Origin: Mycobacterium paraffinicum
GTDB taxonomy: Bacteria > Actinomycetota > Actinomycetes > Mycobacteriales > Mycobacteriaceae
Length of the DNA: 64,000 nt
Reading direction: 5' to 3'
Assembly: GCF_001907675.1 (NCBI RefSeq)
Contig: NZ_MPNT01000014.1
Span: 1-64,000 of the forward strand
In this document: piece after piece, positions 17,562 to 27,854 of the stretch
How positions within the stretch are numbered: position 1 is the stretch's first letter
Layout of the letters: every line of letters begins with the position of its first letter
Notes under the pieces: model-generated
What the model was told of the DNA's origin: nothing
Databases searched by the model: none
What the model saw: the letters and a program-made list of their open reading frames with translations, nothing else
Translations under genes and position numbers: made by a program

Positions 17562-18974
17562 ATGGCCGATAGCGCCAACGACACCGAATACCGCATCGAA
17601 CACGACACCATGGGCGAGGTCCGGGTGCCCGCAAAAGCGTTGTGGCGCGCGCAAACCCAGCGCGCGGTGGAGAACTTCCCCATTTCGGGCCGTGGCCTCG
17701 AGCGCGCCCAGATCCGCGCGCTGGGCCTGCTGAAGGGCGCCTGCGCGCAGGTCAACAAAGATCTCGGGCTGCTGGCACCGGAGAAGGCGGACGCGATCAT
17801 CGCGGCGGCGGCCGAGATCGCCGACGGCCAGCACGACGACCAGTTCCCCATCGACGTCTTCCAGACCGGTTCGGGCACCAGCTCCAACATGAACACCAAC
17901 GAGGTGATCGCGAGCATCGCGGCTAAAAACGGTGTCAAGGTGCACCCCAACGACGACGTGAACATGTCGCAGTCGTCCAACGACACCTTCCCGACCGCCA
18001 CCCACATCGCGGCGACCGAGGCCGCGGTGCGCCACCTGATCCCGGCGCTCGAGGTGCTGCACGAAGCCCTGCAGAGCAAGGCGCGCGAGTGGCAGACGGT
18101 CGTCAAGTCGGGCCGCACGCACCTGATGGATGCCGTCCCGGTGACCCTCGGTCAGGAGTTCAGCGGCTACGCCCGCCAGATCGAGGCGGGCATCGAGCGG
18201 GTGCGCGCCACGCTGCCGCGCCTGGGCGAACTGGCGATCGGCGGCACCGCGGTGGGCACCGGCCTCAACGCCCCCGACGGCTTCGGCGCCAAGGTGGTCG
18301 AGACGTTGATCGCGTCCACCGGCCTGAACGAATTGCGCACGGCCACCAACTCGTTCGAGGCCCAGGCGGCGCGCGACGGCCTGGTCGAGGCGTCCGGCGC
18401 GCTGCGAACCATCGCGGTGTCCTTGACCAAGATCGCCAACGACATCCGCTGGATGGGCTCGGGCCCGCTGACCGGTCTGGCCGAGATCCAGCTGCCCGAC
18501 CTGCAGCCAGGTAGCTCGATCATGCCGGGCAAGGTGAACCCCGTTCTGCCCGAAGCAGTTACGCAGGTGGCCGCGCAGGTGATCGGCAACGACGCCGCGG
18601 TCGCCGTCGGCGGCTTGTCGGGCGCCTTCGAGCTCAACGTCTACATCCCGATGATGGCCCGCAACATCTTGGAGTCGTTCAAGCTGCTGACCAATGTGTC
18701 GAGGCTGTTCGCGGAGCGCTGCATCGTCGGCCTGAAGGCCAACGTCGACCACCTGCGGGAGCTGGCCGAGTCGTCGCCGTCCATCGTGACGCCGTTGAAC
18801 TCGGCGATCGGCTACGAGGAGGCCGCCGCGGTGGCCAAGCAGGCCCTAAAGGAGCGCAAGACGATCCGCCAGACCGTGATCGACCGCGGCCTGATCGGGG
18901 ACAAGCTCTCGGAAGAAGAACTGGACCGCCGCCTCGATGTCTTGGCGATGGCCAAGGTCAAGCCGGCGAAGTAG
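17562..18974 (+). CDS. fumC: Class II fumarate hydratase
   Basis: The 470-residue product interconverts fumarate and L-malate in the TCA cycle. The superfamily signature [12 protein letters not shown] is at residue ~319, with [33 protein letters not shown] and [14 protein letters not shown] forming the rest of the tetrameric active site. It is iron-free, as are all class II enzymes. The ATG at 17562 follows glpX by 24 bp, and the next gene starts eight bases after its stop. Corresponds to Rv1098c. Confidence 0.96.
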   Translation: MADSANDTEYRIEHDTMGEVRVPAKALWRAQTQRAVENFPISGRGLERAQIRALGLLKGACAQVNKDLGLLAPEKADAIIAAAAEIADGQHDDQFPIDVFQTGSGTSSNMNTNEVIASIAAKNGVKVHPNDDVNMSQSSNDTFPTATHIAATEAAVRHLIPALEVLHEALQSKAREWQTVVKSGRTHLMDAVPVTLGQEFSGYARQIEAGIERVRATLPRLGELAIGGTAVGTGLNAPDGFGAKVVETLIASTGLNELRTATNSFEAQAARDGLVEASGALRTIAVSLTKIANDIRWMGSGPLTGLAEIQLPDLQPGSSIMPGKVNPVLPEAVTQVAAQVIGNDAAVAVGGLSGAFELNVYIPMMARNILESFKLLTNVSRLFAERCIVGLKANVDHLRELAESSPSIVTPLNSAIGYEEAAAVAKQALKERKTIRQTVIDRGLIGDKLSEEELDRRLDVLAMAKVKPAK

Positions 18975-18982
18975 GTGCATCG

Positions 18983-19897
18983 ATGACGGCTCCCCCCGGC
19001 GGCCCCTACGGTCAGGGGCCCTACGGAAATCCCTATGGGCAGCAACCCTATTGGGGCGGCCCGCCGCAAGGCGGCCCGCAACCGTACCCGCCGACCGGCC
19101 CCTACCAGTACCCGCCTCAGGCGTATCCGCAACCGGGACAGCCATTCCCGCCCGGCCCGTATCCGCCGGGACCGCCACCGAGTGGACCCGGCTCGAAGCT
19201 GCCCTGGCTGATCATCGGTGGGCTCGTGATCCTTGCCGTCATCGCGCTGGTGGCGACCTTGATCGTGATGCGGGGCGGCAGCCACGGCACATCCCCCACC
19301 ACCGCTGCGCCGTCGACGTCCACCAGCACCAGCAGCCAACCGAGGGGCCAGCAGACCGCCACCGATTGCACCCCGAACGTGTCCGGTGGTGAGATTCCGC
19401 GGACCGACTCGATCGCCGCCGGCAAGCTGTCGTTCCCGGCCAGCTCGGTGCCGCCCAATTGGACGGTGTTCTCCGACGACCAGAACCCAAACCTGATCGG
19501 CGCCGTCGGTGTCGCCCAGGAAGTGCCCGGGGCCAGCCAGTGGATGATGACGGCCGAGGTCGGCGTCACCAACTTCGTCAGCAGCATGGACGTCAGCGCG
19601 CAGGCGTCGAAGTTGTTGCAGTGCGTCGCCAACGGGCCCGGCTACGCGAACGCACAGCCCACACTCGGCCCGGCGAAGTCCTCGTCGATCACCGTCGACG
19701 GAACCAAGGCCGCCCGCGTCGACGCCGACATCACGATCGCCGACACCAGCCGCAACGTCAAGGGCGACTCCGTCACCGTGATCACCGTCGACACCAAACC
19801 GGTCACCGCCTTCATCGGCAGCACCCCGATCGGTGACGCCGCGTCGGCGGCCATCATGGGCAAGATCATCGCCGCGCTCAAGGTCAACAAGTCCTGA
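18983..19897 (+). CDS. Pro/Gly/Tyr-rich single-pass membrane protein (Rv1097c-like)
   Basis: The 304-residue product has three parts. The first is an N-terminal cytoplasmic tail of ~70 residues built of PYGQGPYGN, PPTGPYQYPP-type repeats. Next is one membrane helix (LIIGGLVILAVIALVATLIV, ~76-95). A Ser/Thr linker leads to an extracytoplasmic domain with two cysteines (TDCTPNVSG and LLQCVANG) that may pair. The domain's beta-rich pattern (ITVDGTKAARVDADITIA) resembles lipoprotein-like envelope domains. It follows fumC by eight bases. The function is unknown. Confidence 0.82.
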   Translation: MTAPPGGPYGQGPYGNPYGQQPYWGGPPQGGPQPYPPTGPYQYPPQAYPQPGQPFPPGPYPPGPPPSGPGSKLPWLIIGGLVILAVIALVATLIVMRGGSHGTSPTTAAPSTSTSTSSQPRGQQTATDCTPNVSGGEIPRTDSIAAGKLSFPASSVPPNWTVFSDDQNPNLIGAVGVAQEVPGASQWMMTAEVGVTNFVSSMDVSAQASKLLQCVANGPGYANAQPTLGPAKSSSITVDGTKAARVDADITIADTSRNVKGDSVTVITVDTKPVTAFIGSTPIGDAASAAIMGKIIAALKVNKS

Positions 19898-19912
19898 CGC
19901 GCCTTCCGGGCC

Positions 19913-21466
19913 CTAGGTCGACGCGGGCGCCGAGACCTGGGTGGCTTCGGAGCGTCCCCGCAGGACGGTGGAATAACACTCGGCCCAATGCGTCTGCTCG
20001 GCTTCCCCGGCCCGCTCGATTGCCCCCGCCGCGCACAGGATCCGACGGTCGGCGGTCTTGGCGAGGTCGGCCAATCGCGCGGCCTCGTTGACCGCATCGC
20101 CGATCACCGTGTACTCGTACCGGTTCTCGGCGCCGATGTTGCCGGCGAAGACACGGCCCGCCGAGACGCCGATGCCGAAATCCACCGGCAGACGGCGCAA
20201 TTGGGTGCCGAGGGCGCGGGCGGTCGCGAGCGCGGCCGACGCCGGCTCGCTGATGGACAACGGCACTCCGAACACGGCCAGCGCGGCATCCCCCGCGAAT
20301 TTGTTGATCAGCCCGTTGTGTTCGTCGACGGCGTCGACGACGATGCGGAAGAAATCGTTGAGCACTTCGGCGACTTCTTGTGGCGGAAGGCTTTCCGTCA
20401 GCTGCGTCGAGCCCACCAGGTCGATGTAGAGAACCGCCGCCTCGACCACGTCTCCCGACAGCGAAGCGCCCTCGTTGATGGCGCGCTGGGCCACGTCCGC
20501 CCCGACGTGGCGCCCGAACAGGTCGCGCAGCCGGTCGCGCTCGGCCAACCCGGCCACCATGCGATTGAAACCCGTTTGCAGCCGCCCGATCTGGGAGCGT
20601 TCGTAGACCCCGACATAGGTTTCCATGTGGCCGTGCTCGACCTCCGCCATCGCGTCGACGACCTCGCCGAGCGGATCGGAGATGGAGCGCGAGGTCAAGA
20701 TCATAATCGGGAACCCGAGCACCAGCGCCGCCAGCGACACCATCAGGACCACCACGTCCAGCGACGTGGACTTCTCGATCAGCCAGCCGTACGAGCGCAG
20801 GACGACCAGCGTCGCGATCACCCCGATGGGAAACGCGCTGCACAGAAACCACAGCAGGACCAGCCGGGCGTACACGCCCGGCACGGCCATCCGCGGCTCG
20901 CAGCCCAGCGTGGCGGCGCGCATGATCGGCCGCAGGACACGCTGCGCCAGCAGCATCGCCGTGCCGGCGGCGGCCGGCCCGCCCAGCAGGACGCCCAGCG
21001 CGATGGGCAACAGCAGCTGCGCGCCGCCACCCAGGTTCAGCAACATGAAGATGCCGCCGCTCACCGCCCAGGCCCCGAACAGGATCGTCGACTGCCGCCC
21101 CGGCAGCTTCATCGCGGCTTCCCGCTGCGCCTGGTCGGGCTCGACGCCGGCGACATACCAGCGCAGCGTCGGGGCCGCGCTCAGCATCCCGGCCACCGCG
21201 ATGCCGATGGTGCCCAACAGGACGAGCACCACGACCGCCGCCGTGTTGGTTTGCGCGAAGTCGGAGGCGGCGCCGACGGACACGTGGCCCCGCAGCGGGA
21301 TCAGGATGGCGGCCGCCTCGCCGACGGCCAGGACGTAGGACAGCGCGAGGTATGCTCCGTATTCAATCGCCAACCGGCGGAAGGACTTTCGCTGCCCCAC
21401 CGCTCGGGGACGCCGACTATTCCGGAGCCAGGTGGCCGCGCGCGCCCCCGAGCCTGGCCTAGGCAC
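19913..21466 (-). CDS. Membrane adenylate cyclase, 6TM-HAMP-class III catalytic domain
   Basis: The 517-residue product has about six membrane helices within residues 35-250. A HAMP segment follows (SRSISDPLGEVVDAMAEVEH), then a class III nucleotide cyclase domain (~340-500). Catalytic positions are intact: metal Asp349 in YIDLVGST and Asp393 in NKFAGDA, adenine-selecting Lys389 and Asp457, and transition-state Asn460/Arg464 in GDAVNEAARL. This is the Rv1318c/Rv1319c/Rv1320c/Rv3645 architecture. No cyclase occupies this place in H37Rv as far as I recall. The GTG start overlaps the deacetylase stop by eight bases, so synthesis is coupled. Confidence 0.9.
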   Translation of the reverse strand: MPRPGSGARAATWLRNSRRPRAVGQRKSFRRLAIEYGAYLALSYVLAVGEAAAILIPLRGHVSVGAASDFAQTNTAAVVVLVLLGTIGIAVAGMLSAAPTLRWYVAGVEPDQAQREAAMKLPGRQSTILFGAWAVSGGIFMLLNLGGGAQLLLPIALGVLLGGPAAAGTAMLLAQRVLRPIMRAATLGCEPRMAVPGVYARLVLLWFLCSAFPIGVIATLVVLRSYGWLIEKSTSLDVVVLMVSLAALVLGFPIMILTSRSISDPLGEVVDAMAEVEHGHMETYVGVYERSQIGRLQTGFNRMVAGLAERDRLRDLFGRHVGADVAQRAINEGASLSGDVVEAAVLYIDLVGSTQLTESLPPQEVAEVLNDFFRIVVDAVDEHNGLINKFAGDAALAVFGVPLSISEPASAALATARALGTQLRRLPVDFGIGVSAGRVFAGNIGAENRYEYTVIGDAVNEAARLADLAKTADRRILCAAGAIERAGEAEQTHWAECYSTVLRGRSEATQVSAPAST

Positions 21467-22334
21467 CGTTGTTCGGCCCGCCCGAGTTCTGGCCCGGGAT
21501 ATCGGTGATCGGGAAGTTGGGCATCGGCTTGGGCGACGGCGTGTTCGGCAGGGTGGGAATGTCGCTCGCCGGGATGTCGTGCAGCTGGTTGACGGGTGGC
21601 CCGTTATCGCGGCTGCCGTAGCTGCTACCGGGCGCCCGCGGGCCGAGCAGCTCGCTGACCGTCACCATCCGGTAGCCGTTGGCCTTGAGCACCGGAAGGA
21701 ACTGGTAGACCAAATCGACTGTGCTCGAGTAGGTGTTGTGGAACAACACCACCGAACCCGGCTTGATGTACGTCATCAGCATGTAGCGCGTCGCCGCCGT
21801 GTTCGAATCATTGGCCCAATCGAATGGGATAACGTCCCACAGGATTTCGGCGAGGCCGAACTTCGCCGCGGTCTGCCGGACGGCGTCGGTGGACAGCCCG
21901 CCCGCGGGGCGGTACAACGTCGGCGTTCGCCCCGTCGCGGCGGTGATCGCGTCGTTGGCCTTGGCGAATTGCGGGGCGATGTCGTCCGGCGGGATGGTCG
22001 CCATGTTGGGGTGCTCCCACGTGTGACTGCCGATCTCCATCCCCGCATCGGCGATCCGCTTGGCGCCCGCGGGGTTGGCCGCGACCTTGTTGCCGATCAG
22101 GAAGAAGGTCGCCTTCGCGTCGTTGTCCTTCAAAACTTGCAGCAGTCGCTCGTCGAACGGCCCGGGCCCGTCGTCGAACGTCAGCGCGACGCACTTGACC
22201 ACCGAGCAACTCAGGTTGTCGGCGCGGGTCACATGGCCGGTCAGCCCGCCGATGACCAGCACCGCGACGGCCGCGACGACACCGACCACCATGCGCCCGT
22301 AGCGCCAGGCCTGGTTGTCGGGTCGTTTCGGCAC
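21459..22334 (-). CDS. Polysaccharide (peptidoglycan) deacetylase
   Basis: The 291-residue product has one N-terminal membrane/signal segment (VVGVVAAVAVLVIGGLTG, ~14-31) and a NodB domain. Motif 1 is LTFDDGPGPFDE (catalytic and metal Asp), motif 2 is SHTWEHPNM (the two metal His), motif 3 is YRPAGG, motif 4 is WDVIPFDWA and motif 5 is VLFHNTYSS. All are present, so it should be active on N-acetylglucosamine. The orthologue Rv1096 deacetylates peptidoglycan and confers lysozyme resistance. The C-terminal ~50 residues are Pro/Asn-rich. It is transcribed with the downstream cyclase. Confidence 0.92.
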   Translation of the reverse strand: MPKRPDNQAWRYGRMVVGVVAAVAVLVIGGLTGHVTRADNLSCSVVKCVALTFDDGPGPFDERLLQVLKDNDAKATFFLIGNKVAANPAGAKRIADAGMEIGSHTWEHPNMATIPPDDIAPQFAKANDAITAATGRTPTLYRPAGGLSTDAVRQTAAKFGLAEILWDVIPFDWANDSNTAATRYMLMTYIKPGSVVLFHNTYSSTVDLVYQFLPVLKANGYRMVTVSELLGPRAPGSSYGSRDNGPPVNQLHDIPASDIPTLPNTPSPKPMPNFPITDIPGQNSGGPNNGA

Positions 22335-22340
22335 CGTCGA

Positions 22341-22346
22341 AGTTTA
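22341..22346 (-). promoter_or_regulatory. Candidate leaderless -10 box of the deacetylase gene
   Basis: On the minus strand TAAACT is followed by six bases and the GTG at 22334, which fits a transcript starting at the start codon. No ribosome-binding site is present. The site would drive both the deacetylase and the overlapping cyclase. Confidence 0.4.
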
Positions 22347-22375
22347 TCGAACGCGTGGCCAGCCGAAATGCGCCG

Positions 22376-23677
22376 TCACTGCGGGCCGGCGATCTCCTCG
22401 AGCATCTCGGTGACCAGCGCGGCGATCGGCGACCGCTCGCTGCGCAGCAGCGTGATGTGGGCGAACAGCGGGTGCCCCTTGAGCTTCTCGATCACCGCGG
22501 CGACCCCGTCATGCCGGCCGACCCGCAGGTTGTCGCGCTGGGCGATGTCGTGCGTCAGCACCACCCGCGACCCGGCCCCCAGCCTGGACAGGACCGTCAG
22601 CAGGACGTTGCGCTCCAAGGACTGGGCCTCGTCGACGATCACGAACGAGTCGTGCAGTGACCGGCCCCGGATGTGGGTCAGCGGCAGCACCTCGAGCATG
22701 CCCCGGGAGAGCACTTCCTCGAGCACGGCGGGGCTGGCCAGCCCTTCGAGCGTGTCGAAGACGGCCTGCGCCCAGGGCCCCATCTTTTCGCTCTCGCTGC
22801 CGGGCAGGTAGCCCAGCTCTTGGCCACCGACGGCGTAGAGCGGGCGGAAGACCACCACCTTGCGCTGGGTCCGCCGTTCTAGCACCGCTTCCAGACCGGC
22901 GCACAGCGCCAGCGCCGACTTGCCGGTGCCCGCCTTGCCGCCCAGCGACACGATGCCCACCGACTCGTCGAGCAGCAGATCGAGCGCCACGCGCTGCTCG
23001 GCGGACCGGCCGCGTAGGCCGAACGCCTCGCGGTCGCCGCGTACCAGCTGGACACGCTTGTCCGCGTTGACCCGGCCCAGCGCGTGCGAGCTTCCGCCGA
23101 GCAGCCGAATGCCGGTGTGGCAGGGCAGGTCCCGGGCTTCAGCCAGGTCTATCTCGCCCTCGGCGAACAGCCCGTCGATGTCCTCGGCGGCGGTCTCGAT
23201 CTCGCGCATCCCCGACCAGCCGGAGGCCACCACGTCCTGCGCGTGATACTCGTCGGCGGCCAGGCCGACCGCTGCGGCCTTCACGCGAAGCGGAATGTCC
23301 TTGCTCACCAACGTGACTCGTTTGCCCTCGGCGGCGAGGTTGGCGGCGCAACTCAAGATCCGGCAGTCGTTGTTGTCGCTGCGGAAACCGGCGGGCAGTA
23401 CCGCTGGATCTGTGTGGTTGAGCTCAACGTGAAGTGTACCGCCTTGTGCCCCAACGGGAATGGGCTGATCGAGACGTCCGTGCACGAGCCGGAGATCGTC
23501 GAACAGCCGCAACGCCTGGCGGGCGAACCACCCCAGCTCGTGGTGATGCCGTTTGGCCTCCAGTTCGCTGATCACCACCAGCGGGACCACCACCTCGTGC
23601 TCGGCGAACCGGCTACAGGCCCAGGGGTCGGACAGCAGCACGGAGGTGTCGATCACGTAGGTCCGGATTTCGGTCAC
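22376..23677 (-). CDS. phoH2: PhoH2: PIN-domain RNase fused to PhoH helicase/ATPase
   Basis: The 433-residue product has an N-terminal PIN domain ([14 protein letters not shown] at residue 6 with metal Asp; [10 protein letters not shown]) and a PhoH AAA-like ATPase from about residue 235. Walker A is [14 protein letters not shown] and the Walker B-type motif is VIVDEAQ. In mycobacteria PhoH2 acts as a sequence-specific RNA helicase and ribonuclease. The GTG at 23677 has GAGGAG six bases upstream. Corresponds to Rv1095. No separate antitoxin-like phoAT frame was recognised upstream. Confidence 0.93.
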   Translation of the reverse strand: MTEIRTYVIDTSVLLSDPWACSRFAEHEVVVPLVVISELEAKRHHHELGWFARQALRLFDDLRLVHGRLDQPIPVGAQGGTLHVELNHTDPAVLPAGFRSDNNDCRILSCAANLAAEGKRVTLVSKDIPLRVKAAAVGLAADEYHAQDVVASGWSGMREIETAAEDIDGLFAEGEIDLAEARDLPCHTGIRLLGGSSHALGRVNADKRVQLVRGDREAFGLRGRSAEQRVALDLLLDESVGIVSLGGKAGTGKSALALCAGLEAVLERRTQRKVVVFRPLYAVGGQELGYLPGSESEKMGPWAQAVFDTLEGLASPAVLEEVLSRGMLEVLPLTHIRGRSLHDSFVIVDEAQSLERNVLLTVLSRLGAGSRVVLTHDIAQRDNLRVGRHDGVAAVIEKLKGHPLFAHITLLRSERSPIAALVTEMLEEIAGPQ

Positions 23678-23896
23678 GTAGCGCTCCTCGAGCGGGATAA
23701 GCCCGCGCGGACCCGCGCAGGCATGTCGGCGGGAACTGCGACACCAGGACCGGGGCCGGTCCTTCCGATGCGATCACGGGAGGTGCCGCCCTGGCAGCTG
23801 AGCATGACGCTGACCATCGAGAACGACGCTACTCTCGTCGCCGCTTTGCAGCAGCGCAGGCGCGCCGACGTCTAGGCGGTCAGGCGCGAGAATCGG

Positions 23897-24724
23897 CTAG
23901 CCGATGACGAACTGCTTGAGGGCGGGCTCGTCGGCCACACCCCATGCGGTGATGCGGTCCGAGATCGCCTGCCGCAGCTGCTGCTGGTCGAAGATGCCCG
24001 CCTCGGCGACGTTGCGCAGCTTGTCCTGGTAGGCGTCGATGTCCGCGCCGGGCACCTGCAGGTCGGCGGCGCGGGCCGCGATGGCGGCGATCGTCTCGTC
24101 GCGGGTGTATTGCAGGCAGTGCTCGACGAGGTTGGAGAAGAACAGTTCGTGCCTCCGCTCGTCACGCGCGATGCGGTCGATCAGCCCGGCCAGGATGGGC
24201 TCTTCGAGCTTCGCGGCCAGGTTCTCGCAGAAGACGGCGTAGGTGCGCTCGGAGAGCGCCATGTACACCAGGGTTTCCACCTGCGTGTAGGTGTCCGCGC
24301 GGTAGCCCTTCATGACGTACTGGACCCGGGCCTCCTCGTTGGCGGTCGGGTCGACCTCGCGGGTGACCACCAGGTATTCGCGCAGCGCGATGGCGTGCAG
24401 GTGCTCCTCTGCGGTCCACCGGCCCAGCCAGCGACCCCACCAGTCTTCGAGGATGAAGTGCTCGACGAGCTCGCGGTGGTGCCCGGCCAGGTTGTCCTTG
24501 AGCAGCAGCAGGATCTCGCACGCGTCCGTGTACTCGCGCGGCAGCGTCGCGTCGGACGGCTCCCAGTCGCGTCCACCGAGGAAGGCGAAGTTCTCGCCCC
24601 GGTCGAACGGTACGTAGTCGTGGGCGAACCAAAGTTCCTCGGTGTTGAGATGGCGGTCCATGTTGGCCTCGCACACCGGTTCGAGTTCCAGAGTCAGCGC
24701 GTTAGCTACAGGTTTCTGTGCCAT
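23897..24724 (-). CDS. desA2: Acyl-ACP desaturase DesA2
   Basis: The 275-residue product is the same length as Rv1094. Diiron-site elements are EEHLHAIALREYLV (ExxH, residues ~107-115) and RDERRHELFFSNLVEH (second helix pair, ~185-197). The N-terminal NTEELWFAHDYVPFDRGENF is typical of DesA proteins. DesA1 and DesA2 are soluble desaturases involved in mycolic acid precursor synthesis. DesA2 relatives have altered diiron ligands and activity is debated. The ATG at 24724 has no ribosome-binding site. A -10 box within a palindrome sits immediately upstream, implying a leaderless, repressor-controlled transcript. Confidence 0.93.
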   Translation of the reverse strand: MAQKPVANALTLELEPVCEANMDRHLNTEELWFAHDYVPFDRGENFAFLGGRDWEPSDATLPREYTDACEILLLLKDNLAGHHRELVEHFILEDWWGRWLGRWTAEEHLHAIALREYLVVTREVDPTANEEARVQYVMKGYRADTYTQVETLVYMALSERTYAVFCENLAAKLEEPILAGLIDRIARDERRHELFFSNLVEHCLQYTRDETIAAIAARAADLQVPGADIDAYQDKLRNVAEAGIFDQQQLRQAISDRITAWGVADEPALKQFVIG

Positions 24725-24727
24725 GCG

Positions 24728-24738
24728 GTTACTGTAAC
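24728..24738 (-). promoter_or_regulatory. Perfect palindrome covering the desA2 -10 box
   Basis: GTTACAGTAAC (minus strand) is a perfect 5-1-5 palindrome. It contains TACAGT, a TANNNT -10 hexamer, followed by six bases and the desA2 ATG. A dimeric repressor bound here would block RNA polymerase directly. desA1 and desA2 are reported targets of the TetR-family regulator MadR, so this is a candidate MadR site. I cannot recall that protein's consensus well enough to match it. Confidence 0.5.
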
Positions 24739-24810
24739 TCGCGTACACAGGTTCGTGAAATCGCCCGGCCCGTGTCGTGACAAATGGTGACTTTGGTCCT
24801 TCAGCCGCGC

Positions 24811-26091
24811 TCAGCGGTCGACCAGCGTCCACTCCTCCAGGCCGTCGTACAGCGGAAACTCACGGGCGAGCCGGGTCACCCGCTGCCGCAAGGCGGACAG
24901 GTCGGCCGCGGTACCCGCGGCCAGCGCGGTGGCGATGACGTCGGCGACCTCGGTGAACTCCGCATCCCCGAAGCCGCGGGTCGCCAGCGCCGGCGTCCCC
25001 ACCCGCAGGCCCGACGTCACCATCGGCGGCCGCGGGTCGTTGGGGACCGCGTTGCGGTTGACCGTGATGCCGATCTCGTGCAGCAGGTCCTCGGCGGCCT
25101 TGCCATCGAGCGGGGAGTCGCGCAGGTCGACCAGCACCAGGTGGACGTCGGTACCGCCGCTGACCACCGACACGCCGGCCTTGGTGACGTCGGGCGCGGT
25201 TAGCCGGTCGGCGACGATGCGCGCGCCGGACAGCGTGCGCTGCTGGCGGTCGGCGAACTCGGGGGTGCCGGCGATCTTGAGCGCGACGGCCTTTCCCGCG
25301 ATGACGTGCATCAGCGGCCCACCCTGCTGACCGGGGAACACCGCGGAGTTGATGGACTTGGCGAACTCCTGCTTGCCCAAGATCAGGCCGGAACGCGGCC
25401 CGCCGAGCGTCTTGTGCACCGTCGTGGACACCACGTCGGCGTGCGGCACCGGCGACGGGTGCAGTCCGACGGCGACCAGGCCGGCGAAGTGCGCCATGTC
25501 GACCCACAGCTTGGCGTCGACCTCGTCGGCGATCGAGCGGAACGCCGCGAAGTCCAGGATCCGCGGGTAGGCCGACCATCCGGCGATGATGACCTTGGGG
25601 CGGAACTCGAGGGCCTTGGCCCGCACAGCGTCCATGTCGACCAGGTGCGTCGTGGGATCCACGCCGTAGAAACCGGTTTCGTAAAGCTTGCCGGAGAAGT
25701 TCAGCTTCATCCCGTGCGTCAGGTGGCCGCCATTGGCCAGGTCGAGGCCCAGCAGGCGGTCCCCCGGCGTCATCAGCGCGTGCAGGACGGCGGCGTTGGC
25801 CTGCGCGCCCGAATGTGGCTGCACGTTGGCGAAGTCGGCGCCGAAGAGCGCCTTGGCCCGGTCGCGGGCGATGTTCTCCACGACGTCGACGTACTCGCAG
25901 CCGCCGTAGTACCGCCGGCCGGGCAGACCCTCGGCGTATTTGTTCGTCAGCACGCTGCCCTGGGCCTGCAGCACCGAGCGCGGCACGAAGTTCTCCGAGG
26001 CGATCATCTCCAGCGTGTCGCGCTGGCGGCCCAGCTCCTTGCCGAGCAGCTCGGCGATGTCGGGGTCGACCTCGGCGAGCGGGGAGGACAT
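24811..26091 (-). CDS. glyA: Serine hydroxymethyltransferase
   Basis: The product has 426 residues from the ATG at 26091, which reproduces the Rv1093 length and its MS(S/A)[13 protein letters not shown] opening; a GTG at 26142 would add 17 residues. It converts serine and tetrahydrofolate to glycine and methylene-tetrahydrofolate using PLP. The PLP Lys lies in [15 protein letters not shown] (~residue 228). [18 protein letters not shown] and [19 protein letters not shown] are other conserved blocks. There is no clear ribosome-binding site at either start. It diverges from coaA with a 125-bp gap. Confidence 0.95.
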   Translation of the reverse strand: MSSPLAEVDPDIAELLGKELGRQRDTLEMIASENFVPRSVLQAQGSVLTNKYAEGLPGRRYYGGCEYVDVVENIARDRAKALFGADFANVQPHSGAQANAAVLHALMTPGDRLLGLDLANGGHLTHGMKLNFSGKLYETGFYGVDPTTHLVDMDAVRAKALEFRPKVIIAGWSAYPRILDFAAFRSIADEVDAKLWVDMAHFAGLVAVGLHPSPVPHADVVSTTVHKTLGGPRSGLILGKQEFAKSINSAVFPGQQGGPLMHVIAGKAVALKIAGTPEFADRQQRTLSGARIVADRLTAPDVTKAGVSVVSGGTDVHLVLVDLRDSPLDGKAAEDLLHEIGITVNRNAVPNDPRPPMVTSGLRVGTPALATRGFGDAEFTEVADVIATALAAGTAADLSALRQRVTRLAREFPLYDGLEEWTLVDR

Positions 26092-26093
26092 GA

Positions 26094-27155
<1,062 letters not shown>

Positions 27156-27158
27156 AGG

Positions 27159-27584
27159 TCACGCCGTTACGAGACGGCGCACCCCCAGGTACTGCAGCCA
27201 GGCGAAAGCCGCGGTGTACACGCCGACGGCCAGCGTTGCGGCGATCCCGGTCGCGGACAGCGGCAGCGCGCCCGCGGCCACGATGGCTGCCAGCGTGAAC
27301 AAGATGTTGGCCACGATGACGCCGATGCCGACGCGGCGCAGGTTCGGCGCCGCCGCAACGAGGAACACCGCCAAGCCGCTGAACACGAAGAGGGCGCCGA
27401 GGCTGTACTCCTGCAACGACGTCAGGCCCGTCAGCGATGAAAGTGGGTCGGCGAGAAAGGCGATGGCCAAACCGAATATTCCCGTCAGAGTGGCGTCGGC
27501 GCGCATGGCGAAACGCAGCAGCGAGTCGGTCGCGTCGTACAGGGGTCGGGTCGCCAGACCGGATGCGCCAGATGCATACATCAT
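27159..27584 (-). CDS. Small four-helix membrane protein
   Basis: The 141-residue product has four predicted membrane helices: TLTGIFGLAIAFLADPL, LGALFVFSGLAVFLVAAA, GVIVANILFTLAAIVAAGAL and GIAATLAVGVYTAAFAWLQY. Short loops separate them and there is no enzymatic motif. The ATG at 27584 has GAGGAG about eight bases upstream. It lies where H37Rv carries PE/PE_PGRS and celA2 genes, so it belongs to a different local gene content. The function is unknown. Confidence 0.75.
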   Translation of the reverse strand: MMYASGASGLATRPLYDATDSLLRFAMRADATLTGIFGLAIAFLADPLSSLTGLTSLQEYSLGALFVFSGLAVFLVAAAPNLRRVGIGVIVANILFTLAAIVAAGALPLSATGIAATLAVGVYTAAFAWLQYLGVRRLVTA

Positions 27585-27854
27585 GTGATTACTCCTCGCG
27601 ATGGCGATTGGGGTCGAACATCAGCGTGCCGCCGGCCCACTGCCATATCGACTCGTGGCACTGCCAACTACTGCCACGAATACACAGACCAGTGCGTTCG
27701 CCCGGCTATTCCCGTTTGCGGCTCCGAATCACGACTGTTATTCGACAGACGCCAGCCTGGTGTTCAACAGCCCCAGCCGTCACAGCGTTCTTGGCGCACG
27801 ACGATGTGCCCGCCTCTGAGCGACGGAAGTGATAGACGCGGCGCCGGGGTCGAG
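27585..27854. other. Intergenic region of ~270 bp with no gene recognised
   Basis: The segment lies between the starts/ends of two minus-strand membrane-protein genes. It is noticeably less GC-rich than its neighbours in the middle (around 27650-27790). The short open frames on both strands lack a plausible protein. It probably holds the promoter of the 141-residue membrane protein. Confidence 0.5.

Noticed and set aside
16476..18752. Very long minus-strand open frame opposite glpX and fumC
   Set aside because: It is a GC-rich antisense shadow; glpX and fumC are unmistakable on the plus strand and the antisense product is His/Gly/Arg low-complexity.
19988..21508. Plus-strand open frame opposite the cyclase
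   Set aside because: Antisense shadow; the minus strand has intact cyclase catalytic motifs and membrane helices.
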